Below, in pieces: positions 56,496-64,000 of a DNA stretch of 64,000 bases (the first letter of the stretch is position 1; every line of letters starts with the position of its first letter). The stretch is from Nocardioides sp. AX2bis (GTDB lineage: Bacteria > Actinomycetota > Actinomycetes > Propionibacteriales > Nocardioidaceae), in assembly GCF_902506435.1 (NCBI RefSeq), contig NZ_LR733215.1, positions 812,355 to 876,354 of the forward strand, written 5' to 3'. The notes beneath the pieces were generated by a model, which worked only from the letters and a program-made list of their open reading frames with translations, did no database searches and was not told the DNA's origin. The translations under genes and the position numbers were made by a program.

Positions 56496-57653
56496 TCAGG
56501 CGCGGCCCGGGGGCAGCGGCTCGACCAGGAGCGCCGTGCCGCGGCCCGCGACCCGGGTCAGCACCACGGTGGCGGCGAGGTCCCCGGTGAGCTTGAGCCG
56601 CTTGCGCAGGTCCTCGGGCACGACGTCCACCCCGCGCTTCTTGATGGTCAGCGCGCCGACGTCGCGCTCGCGCAGCGCCGCGCGCAGCTGCTTCTCGCGG
56701 TAGGGCAGCTCCTCGAGCACGCGGTAGCCCCGGGCGAACGGGGTGCGGACGTCCTCGTCGGAGGTGACGTAGGCCAGGTGCGGGTCGACCCGCCCGCCGG
56801 CGACCGTCGCGGCGACCGCGGTGACCAGCCCGGCCCGGATGACCGCGCCGTCCGGCTCGTAGAGGTAGCCGCCGACGCCGCGCACCTCGTCCGAGACCGG
56901 GTCCCCGTCGGTCAGCGTGGCCAGGCCGGCCCCGGCGACCACGGTGGCGCGCCACCGGACCGTGGCCAGGTGCCCGCCCCACAGCGCGACCTCCTTGACC
57001 TCGCCGTCCTCGCTGACCCACTCCGCCTCGACCCCGTCCGGGACCCGCTCGTGCGGCAGGCCCGGGGCGGCCTTCACGCAGGAGTCGCGGCCCAGCAGGG
57101 ACTCGACGAAGTCCCACGAGGGGGTCCAGTCCTCGACCCGGAAGCTGCGCCCGCGCCCGCTGCGGCGCGCAGGGTCGGCGAAGGCGACGTCGAAGGGGGC
57201 GAGGTCCAGCTCGGTGGCGTCGGCCACCGCGACCGCGCCGGGCAGCCCGAGCGCGGCCAGGTTGGCCTCGGCCGCCGCGACCCGCACGGGGTCCAGGTCG
57301 ACCCCGACGCAGGTCAGACCGGCCCGGGCCGCGGCGACGAGGTCACCGCCGACCCCGCAGCCGAGGTCGACGAGGGTGCGGGCGCCGGAGGCCGCCATCC
57401 GGGCGGCGCGGTGGGTCGCGACACGCGTACGGGTGGCCTGCTCGAGGCCGTCACGGGTGAACCACATGACGCCGGCGTCGTCGCCGAGCTTGGCCCGGGC
57501 GTGGCGGCGCAGGTCCACCTGGGTCAGGGCCGCCGCGACCCGGTCGGGGTCCGCGCCGGGCAGCGCGCGCAGGTCCGTACGCCCGTCGGCGGCGGCCGCC
57601 ATCAGGGCGCCGCCCTCGTCGCCGGTCAGCCACCGGAAGGTCTCGAGGTCCAC
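56496..57653 (-). CDS. Class I SAM-dependent methyltransferase with THUMP-like C-terminus
   Basis: 385 residues. SAM motif [20 protein letters not shown], acidic loop [21 protein letters not shown], catalytic-region [15 protein letters not shown]-terminal [23 protein letters not shown] is a THUMP-like segment that suggests an RNA substrate. N-terminal 80 residues are helical. Convergent with the MBL gene and divergent from groES, with 227 bp of regulatory region. Specific target unknown. Confidence 0.88.
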   Translation of the reverse strand: MDLETFRWLTGDEGGALMAAAADGRTDLRALPGADPDRVAAALTQVDLRRHARAKLGDDAGVMWFTRDGLEQATRTRVATHRAARMAASGARTLVDLGCGVGGDLVAAARAGLTCVGVDLDPVRVAAAEANLAALGLPGAVAVADATELDLAPFDVAFADPARRSGRGRSFRVEDWTPSWDFVESLLGRDSCVKAAPGLPHERVPDGVEAEWVSEDGEVKEVALWGGHLATVRWRATVVAGAGLATLTDGDPVSDEVRGVGGYLYEPDGAVIRAGLVTAVAATVAGGRVDPHLAYVTSDEDVRTPFARGYRVLEELPYREKQLRAALRERDVGALTIKKRGVDVVPEDLRKRLKLTGDLAATVVLTRVAGRGTALLVEPLPPGRA

Positions 57654-57690
57654 GCCGCCATCCTCGCAGGGACCGCGGGCCGGGTGCTCC

Positions 57691-57715
57691 TGGCACTCGG
57701 TCGGGGCGAGTGCTA
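57691..57715. promoter_or_regulatory. CIRCE operator 1 (HrcA site)
   Basis: TGGCACTC-N9-GAGTGCTA, close to the CIRCE consensus TTAGCACTC-N9-GAGTGCTAA. It lies 166 bp before groES. HrcA bound here represses groES-groEL except after heat shock. The hrcA gene itself is not in the window. Confidence 0.88.
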
Positions 57716-57723
57716 GTTTTGCC

Positions 57724-57750
57724 CTGGCACTCTCGAGGTGAGGGTGCCAG
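57724..57750. promoter_or_regulatory. CIRCE-like operator 2
   Basis: CTGGCACTC-N9-GGGTGCCAG, 33 bp after site 1; the GCACTC/GAGTGC arms have one change. Tandem CIRCE sites upstream of groES are known in streptomycetes. Weaker than site 1. Confidence 0.75.
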
Positions 57751-57880
57751 TGCAGGCGATGGGCCCGACCCCCGCGACGGCGAGCCCCGAGCCTGCCCCA
57801 GCGTGCACCACCCCCGTCCGGACAACCCGTCCGGGCACCTCTGTCCGTGCAACACAGTGGAGAAAGTGGAGGTCGACATC

Positions 57881-58174
57881 GTGTCGGTCAACATCAAGCC
57901 CCTCGAGGACCGCATCGTGGTCAAGCCGCTCGACGCCGAGCAGACCACCGCCTCCGGCCTCGTCATCCCCGACACCGCCAAGGAGAAGCCCCAGGAGGGC
58001 GAGGTCCTGGCGCTCGGCCCCGGCCGCGTCGACGACAACGGCAACCGCGTCCCGATCGACGTCGCCGTGGGCGACAAGGTCGTCTACAGCAAGTACGGCG
58101 GCACCGAGGTCAAGTACGCCGGCGAGGAGTACCTCATCCTCTCCGCGCGCGACGTCCTCGCGGTCGTCAGCTGA
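57881..58174 (+). CDS. groES: Co-chaperonin GroES
   Basis: 97 residues from GTG at 57881 ([26 protein letters not shown]), with GGAGGT eight bases upstream. [14 protein letters not shown] (mobile loop) and [33 protein letters not shown] are standard. It caps the GroEL ring. It is under CIRCE control. Confidence 0.97.
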   Translation: MSVNIKPLEDRIVVKPLDAEQTTASGLVIPDTAKEKPQEGEVLALGPGRVDDNGNRVPIDVAVGDKVVYSKYGGTEVKYAGEEYLILSARDVLAVVS

Positions 58175-58181
58175 ACACCCC

Positions 58182-59907
<1,726 letters not shown>

Positions 59908-59930
59908 GCCAGCACGGCTGATCCACCACC

Positions 59931-59971
59931 CGGCCCGTCGTCACCTGCCTCGCGCAGGTGGCGGCGGGCCG
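59931..59971 (+). terminator. Terminator after groEL
   Basis: Arms 59931-59948 (CGGCCCGTCGTCACCTGC) and 59954-59971 pair at 16 of 18 positions around CTCGC, starting 24 bp after the groEL stop. No T-run, as usual here. It separates groEL from the S66 gene. Confidence 0.8.
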
Positions 59972-60009
59972 TCGCCGTCCCCGGGCAGGCGGGGCGCGAG
60001 GATGACCCC

Positions 60010-61020
60010 ATGATCCGCTTCCCCGCCCCGCTCCGACCCGGTGACCGCATCGGGGTGACGTCGCCGTCCGCCGGTGTCGACGGTCCGGGTGCCGACCGCA
60101 TCGACTTCTGCGTCGGCTGGTTGCGCGAGGCCGGGTACGACGTGGTCGTCGGGGAGATGATGGACGGCTCGGGGATCACCTCCGGCCCGGTCGCGGCCCG
60201 TGCGGCCGAGATGACCGCCATGCTGTGCGACCCGTCGATCCGCTGCGTGGTCCCACCCTGGGGCGGCGAGACCGCGGTCGACCTCGTGGACCTGCTCGAC
60301 TGGGAGGCGCTGGCCGCGGCCGAGCCGACCTGGCTGGTCGGCTTCTCGGACGTCTCGACCCTCCTGGTGCCGCTGACCACGCGGCTGGGCTGGGCCACGC
60401 TGCACGGCGACAACCTCGCCGACACGCCGTACGCCCCGCCCGACGGGCTGCTGGGCTGGCTCGACGTGCTCGCCGGACCGGGCCCGCACCGCCAGCGGGA
60501 CTCCGGCGTGGTCGCCGGCTGGTGGCGCTTCGCGGAGGATCCGCACGCGACCTCGTGGAAGGTCGTCGGCGACGGCGGCTGGTCCCTCCACGGGGCCGAC
60601 TCGCTGGACGTCACCGGGCGGCTGGTCGGCGGGTGCGTCGAGACGATGGTGAACCTGGCCGGGACGCCGTACGGCGACGTCGCCGCCTTCGGTCGTGAGT
60701 ACGCCGCCGACGGCCTGGTGGTCTACCTCGAGGCCTCCGGCGACGACGCGGCGACCATCTGCAGGCACCTGCACGGCCTCCGGCTCGCCGGGTGGTTCGA
60801 CCACGCACGGGCGGTCCTGGTGGGGCGTACCAGCGCGCCCGACCACCCGCAGATGACGCAGCGGGAGGCGGTCGTCGACGCCCTCGGGAGGCTCGGGCTG
60901 CCGATCGTCTGGGACATGGAGATCGGCCACGTCCCGCCGCACCTGCCGTTGGTGAACGGCGCGCTCGCGACCGTGACCGTCGACGGGGGCGTCCGCGAGA
61001 TCGTCCAGCACCTCGTCTGA
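60010..61020 (+). CDS. S66-family peptidase (LD-carboxypeptidase-like)
   Basis: 336 residues from ATG at 60010. N-terminal RPGDRIGVTSPSAGVDG; nucleophile Ser113 in LVGFSDVSTLLV; catalytic Glu and His in the C-terminal half (for example VTGRLVGGCVETM and GHVPPHLPLVNG). Family members cleave L,D- or microcin-type amide bonds, with roles in peptidoglycan recycling or MccF-like immunity. The C-terminal LPIVWDMEIGHVPPHLPL is MccF/LdcA-like. It stands alone after the groEL terminator. Confidence 0.88.
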   Translation: MIRFPAPLRPGDRIGVTSPSAGVDGPGADRIDFCVGWLREAGYDVVVGEMMDGSGITSGPVAARAAEMTAMLCDPSIRCVVPPWGGETAVDLVDLLDWEALAAAEPTWLVGFSDVSTLLVPLTTRLGWATLHGDNLADTPYAPPDGLLGWLDVLAGPGPHRQRDSGVVAGWWRFAEDPHATSWKVVGDGGWSLHGADSLDVTGRLVGGCVETMVNLAGTPYGDVAAFGREYAADGLVVYLEASGDDAATICRHLHGLRLAGWFDHARAVLVGRTSAPDHPQMTQREAVVDALGRLGLPIVWDMEIGHVPPHLPLVNGALATVTVDGGVREIVQHLV

Positions 61021-61028
61021 CGTCGTCC

Positions 61029-61121
61029 TCCACAGGCGACCGCCCCGCGTTGACACCGCACGCAGGTCAGGAGGGGGCCGGAGCCTGCGGGTGGTGTCAA
61101 CGCGACGGGAACCCCTGTGGA
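61029..61121. repeat. 93-bp symmetrical imperfect palindrome
   Basis: Three paired blocks: TCCACAGG (61029-61036)/CCTGTGGA (61114-61121), CGCGTTGACACC (61046-61057)/(61093-61104), and CGCAGG (61061-61066)/CCTGCG (61084-61089), with internal loops of equal length on both sides (9 and 3 bases) and a 17-base end loop. It lies after the S66 gene in a 194-bp convergent gap. Confidence 0.85.
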
Positions 61122-61140
61122 CGACCGCCGCCCCGGGGTT

Positions 61141-61193
61141 CGTGTCACGAGAAGCAGGTCTGGAGGGCCTGACGACCTGCTTCTCATGACACG
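61141..61193. repeat. 53-bp palindrome (20-bp arms)
   Basis: CGTGTCACGAGAAGCAGGTC (61141-61160) and 61174-61193 pair at 19 of 20 positions, loop of 13 bases. It lies between the 93-bp element and the aminotransferase stop; the two may act together as a convergent terminator. Confidence 0.88.
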
Positions 61194-61214
61194 AGCACCC
61201 GGGCGAGGGTGGCC

Positions 61215-62114
61215 TCAGACGACGAGGGTGCCCTCCACCGCGGTGCGGGCGGCGTACGCCTCGGCGATCGCGGTGCCGACCGGGCCGCGGGCGCCGGTGC
61301 CGATGCGGCGCCCGTCGAGGCAGACCACGGGGGTGACCCCGCCCATCGTGCCGGTCACGAACACCTCGTCGGCGTTGACCAGGTCGACCAGGGAGTAGTC
61401 GCCGACCCGGGCCTCGCGGCCGGTCGCCGCGCAGATCTCGAGCACGGTCTCGCGGGTGATGCCCTCGGGGCAGGCGCGGGTGGTGCTGGTGTGCACGACG
61501 CCGTCGGTGACGTGGAAGACGTGGGTCGCGTTGGTCTCGGCCACGAAGCCCGCGTCGTCGAGCATGAGGGCGTCGTCGGCGCCGGCGACGTTGGCCTCGA
61601 TCTTGGCCATGATCGAGGTGAGCAGGTTGTTGTGGTGGATCTTGGGGTCCAGGGAGTCGGCGCGGTGGCGGCGCACCGAGCTGGTGACCAGGGTGATCCC
61701 GGTGTCGTCGTAGACCGGCGACTTGAACTCCGCCAGCACGATCAGCGTCGGGCCCGACGTGTTCAGCCGCGGGTCCATCCCGCTGGTGAGCTTGACCCCC
61801 CGGGTCAGCGTCAGCCGCACGTGGACGTCGTCGGTCATCGCGTTGGCCGCCAGGACCGCGCGCAGCCGCTCCTCGAGCAGCTCTGCGGCGGGGATCTCGG
61901 CGAAGGCCAGCGCGTGCGCGGAGCGGCGCAGCCGGGCGAGGTGCTCGGTGAGCTTGAAGATCCGCCCGTGGTGCAGCCGCAGTCCCTCCCACACCGCGTC
62001 CCCGCCCTGGACGACGGAGTCGAAGGGGCTGATCCCGGCCCGGTCGCGGTGCACCAGGGTGTCGTCGATGCCGACCACCAGGTCGCGGTTGCGCTCGTCG
62101 TACTGCTGCAGCAT
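61215..62114 (-). CDS. Class IV aminotransferase (branched-chain/aminodeoxychorismate lyase-like)
   Basis: 299 residues from ATG at 62114. VYDDTGITLVTSSVRRHRADSLDPKIHHNNLL with the PLP Lys in DPKIHH, FVAETNATHVFHV, and DEVFVTGTMGGVTPVV near the C-terminus are typical of fold-type IV PLP enzymes. The N-terminus FDSVVQGGDAVWEGLRLHHGRIFKLTEHLARL resembles branched-chain and D-amino acid transaminases. Substrate unclear. It follows the sulfotransferase gene by 11 bp. Confidence 0.88.
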   Translation of the reverse strand: MLQQYDERNRDLVVGIDDTLVHRDRAGISPFDSVVQGGDAVWEGLRLHHGRIFKLTEHLARLRRSAHALAFAEIPAAELLEERLRAVLAANAMTDDVHVRLTLTRGVKLTSGMDPRLNTSGPTLIVLAEFKSPVYDDTGITLVTSSVRRHRADSLDPKIHHNNLLTSIMAKIEANVAGADDALMLDDAGFVAETNATHVFHVTDGVVHTSTTRACPEGITRETVLEICAATGREARVGDYSLVDLVNADEVFVTGTMGGVTPVVCLDGRRIGTGARGPVGTAIAEAYAARTAVEGTLVV

Positions 62115-62125
62115 CAGGGTCGTCC

Positions 62126-62902
62126 TCAGGGGGTCGGGGGCGTGTCGGGCGAGAGGCGGTACGGCGCCAGCGCGTCGTAGTAGGGCCGGCAGCGCTCCAG
62201 GAGCGGGCGGAGCCGGTCGGGCAGCGGGTCGGCTGCGCCGGGGGAGTCGGTGGCGAAGCCGGTCGAGGCCTCCACGCCGGCGTACCAGTGCGGGGCCCAG
62301 ACGCCGTCGGAGCCGCGCGGGCCGGCCGGCCACGCGAGCATCGCCTCGTCGAAGGCGAGGCCGAGGGCGGCGCAGAGCAGGCCGAGCGTGCCGCGCGGGT
62401 CGCGCAGGACGTCGGCGGCGTCGACGACGGGCCCGCCGTGGGTCTCGAACAGCTCGACCTGCTGGGGCAGCCCGAGGTCCTCGAGGGTCGGCTCGTCGCG
62501 GACCTTGGCGTAGGAGGTGAGCACCCGCTCGGGGTCGCGGACCAGGAAGGCGTGCCGCAGCGCGCCCAGCGGCCCGCCCCGGCCGCCGGGACCACCGGGC
62601 ACGAACCCCGGGAGCAGGTGGTGCGTCATGTGCTTCTGGTACTGCAACGGCGTCGCGAGCGGACCCTCGACGAGCTCGGCCAGCACCACGGCCGGGTCGG
62701 TGGGCTGCGAGGCGACCACCTCGTCGCGGCCGGGGTGGTCGAGCCCCGTGGCGGCGAGGTACGCGGCGTACAGCGGCTCGTCGACGACGCTGCAGTCGGC
62801 GCGGTTCTCGAAGCTGCGCATCATCGCGGTGGACAGGTTGCGCGGTCCCGACCACATCGCGACCCGCACCGTGGCGGTCTCGGGGTGGCTCACCGGGCGC
62901 AT
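62126..62902 (-). CDS. Sulfotransferase-like family protein
   Basis: 258 residues. N-terminal [23 protein letters not shown] is a 5'-phosphosulfate-binding-loop-like motif (SGPRN-ST), and [18 protein letters not shown] the 3'-phosphate motif of sulfotransferases. Pairing of such a protein with a class IV aminotransferase recurs in bacteria; the reaction is unproven. Start at ATG 62902; a shorter internal start is possible. Confidence 0.8.
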   Translation of the reverse strand: MRPVSHPETATVRVAMWSGPRNLSTAMMRSFENRADCSVVDEPLYAAYLAATGLDHPGRDEVVASQPTDPAVVLAELVEGPLATPLQYQKHMTHHLLPGFVPGGPGGRGGPLGALRHAFLVRDPERVLTSYAKVRDEPTLEDLGLPQQVELFETHGGPVVDAADVLRDPRGTLGLLCAALGLAFDEAMLAWPAGPRGSDGVWAPHWYAGVEASTGFATDSPGAADPLPDRLRPLLERCRPYYDALAPYRLSPDTPPTP

Positions 62903-62940
62903 TCTGCCCCCTGCTCCCGCAGGCCGTCCGGTGGCCTAGC

Positions 62941-63420
62941 GTGCTGCCCGTGGACGAGGTCGTGGTGGTGCACACCGACGGGGCGTGCGTGCCCAACCCC
63001 GGGCCCGGGGGCTGGGGCGCGCTGCTGCAGACCGGCCGGCACGAGCTGGAGCTCTGCGGCGGCGAGGCCGGGACGACCACCAACAACCGGATGGAGCTGA
63101 GGGCGCCGATCGCGGCGCTGGAGACGCTGACCCGCCGGGTGACGGTGCACCTGCACACCGACAGCACCTACGTCCGCAACGGGATCACGAAGTGGCTGGC
63201 CGGCTGGGAGCGCAACGGGTGGCTGACCTCGGCCAAGGAGCCGGTGAAGAACCGGGACCTGTGGCAGCGGCTGCGCGAGGCCGAGCTGCAGCACGACGTC
63301 ACCTGGTTCTGGGTCAAGGGCCACGCCGGCAACGCCGGCAACGAGCGCGCCGACCGGCTCGCCGCGAAGGGCCTCGCCGAGGCGGTGGCCGAGGGCCGCC
63401 GGGATGTGTCGTCGGCGTAA
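62941..63420 (+). CDS. rnhA: Ribonuclease HI
   Basis: 159 residues from GTG at 62941; GTG 62950 is also possible (the conserved fold starts [13 protein letters not shown]). Catalytic Asp13 (HTDGAC), Glu52 (TTNNRMEL), Asp74 (HTDSTYV) and Asp138 (GNERADRLA), plus WVKGHAG loop. It cleaves the RNA strand of RNA-DNA hybrids. Confidence 0.93.
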   Translation: MLPVDEVVVVHTDGACVPNPGPGGWGALLQTGRHELELCGGEAGTTTNNRMELRAPIAALETLTRRVTVHLHTDSTYVRNGITKWLAGWERNGWLTSAKEPVKNRDLWQRLREAELQHDVTWFWVKGHAGNAGNERADRLAAKGLAEAVAEGRRDVSSA

Positions 63421-63466
63421 CACGACCGATCCTTCCCGGCAACGTCCCGCTGGCAGCATCGCTCCC

Positions 63467-64000
63467 ATGCTGTGGCGCGTGCGTACCAACCTCCCCGACC
63501 GGCCCGGGACCCTGGCCGGGCTCGCCCGCACCTGCGGCGAGGCCGGGGTCGACATCCGGCGGATCCAGGTCTTCCCCGGATCGACCGTGGGACCGGTGAC
63601 CGACGAGCTGGTGCTCGAGGCGTCGGACGGGCTCGACGAGGCCGCGATCACCGCGCTGGTGGTGGGGGCGGGCGGCGACCGCGTCCTGGCGCTGCCGTGC
63701 ACGGAGGCGGCGCTCGACGACCAGCCCACCCGGTACGTCGAGGCGGCGCGCGCCGTCATCGCGCAGCCGGCCTCCTTCCCCGACGTGGTGGCCCGCCTCT
63801 TCGACGCGGCCGCGGACGTCGACGGCGGTCCGGCCGACGTGATGGAGCTGCGGGTCGGCGACGTGCGCGTGCAGGTGCGCCGACCTGCCCCCTTCACCCC
63901 GACCGAGCGCGAGCGCGGGCTGGCGATGGCCGCCCTGGTCAGCGACGTGCTCGGGCGCGAGCGCAGCAACGGCGCGAGCCGCCGGATCGGTGCGGGCGCG
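63467..64000 (+). CDS. ACT-domain protein, cut by the right window edge
   Basis: From ATG 63467 the frame runs 178 codons to the window end without a stop. The N-terminal 70 residues are an ACT ligand-binding domain (WRVRTNLPDRPGTLAGLARTCGEAGVDIRRIQVFPGS). The rest (ARAVIAQPASFPDVVARLF..., MELRVGDVRVQVRRPAPFTPTERERGLAMAALVSDVLG) has no assigned motif; it might resemble GAF/amino-acid-sensing proteins. The N-terminus fits regulators of amino acid metabolism. Confidence 0.75.
   Translation, partial: MLWRVRTNLPDRPGTLAGLARTCGEAGVDIRRIQVFPGSTVGPVTDELVLEASDGLDEAAITALVVGAGGDRVLALPCTEAALDDQPTRYVEAARAVIAQPASFPDVVARLFDAAADVDGGPADVMELRVGDVRVQVRRPAPFTPTERERGLAMAALVSDVLGRERSNGASRRIGAGA

Overview
The window is a GC-rich chromosomal segment from an actinobacterium, most like a Nocardioides-type member of the Nocardioidaceae. 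This is inferred from the mycothiol-dependent enzymes (maleylpyruvate-isomerase type, S-hydroxymethylmycothiol dehydrogenase), the wax-ester synthase/DGAT family protein, the gene order glmS-acpS-nnrD-alr-tsaE-tsaB-rimI-tsaD-groES-groEL, frequent GTG starts, and the DUF222/HNH gene of the mycobacterial 13E12 type. No 16S gene is present, so the genus is not proven. About 60 protein genes are supported; no rRNA, tRNA or CRISPR array was seen.

Layout. 1-2050: a DUF222/HNH endonuclease gene cut by the left edge, with a perfect actinobacterial SOS box inside its promoter, next to a nine-copy array of a GC-rich repeat. 2075-9725: accessory and housekeeping genes (DUF2786, GntR regulator with a divergent PfkB kinase, receiver/thioredoxin-reductase-like fusion, truA, methyltransferase, mycothiol-dependent enzyme, short-chain fatty acid transporter). 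9858-16270: a branched-chain-amino-acid-type ABC operon (livG-F-H-M-K) divergent from a PucR/CdaR regulator. 16450-26093: acyl-CoA metabolism. A TetR gene faces an SDR-SDR-phosphotransferase-ACAD-ACAD operon; a wax-ester synthase and a heteromeric-type acyl-CoA dehydrogenase pair follow. 26240-37836: Nramp-like transporter, ABC-F protein, HtrA-like protease, YihY protein with a lost stop codon, AMP-ligase, O-acyltransferase, epimerase, HAD and NYN proteins. 37839-45499: central functions (gltA, rplM-rpsI-glmM, Ohr/OsmC, coaA, glmS-acpS). 45548-46501: a DUF559/AbiEi-like nuclease gene bracketed by 46-bp palindromes inside the otherwise conserved acpS-nnrD interval. 46767-59907: nnrED-alr-hydrolase-GNAT/tsaE-tsaB-rimI-tsaD, the formaldehyde-mycothiol pair, and CIRCE-controlled groES-groEL. 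60010-64000: S66 peptidase, class IV aminotransferase with sulfotransferase, rnhA, and an ACT-domain protein cut by the right edge.

How the genes work together. Cell-wall precursor supply (glmM, glmS, alr), CoA and ACP activation (coaA, acpS), tRNA modification (tsaB/D/E, truA) and chaperonins form the conserved core. The catabolic block handles uptake and beta-oxidation-like breakdown of acyl substrates under TetR and PucR-type control.

The least expected signals are small repeats. A 46-bp palindrome family has four copies of identical architecture, three of them around one nuclease gene. Two further palindromes lie at 61029-61193, and a large cruciform lies at 16321-16407. An exact 11-bp tandem duplication has shifted the yihY frame past its stop.
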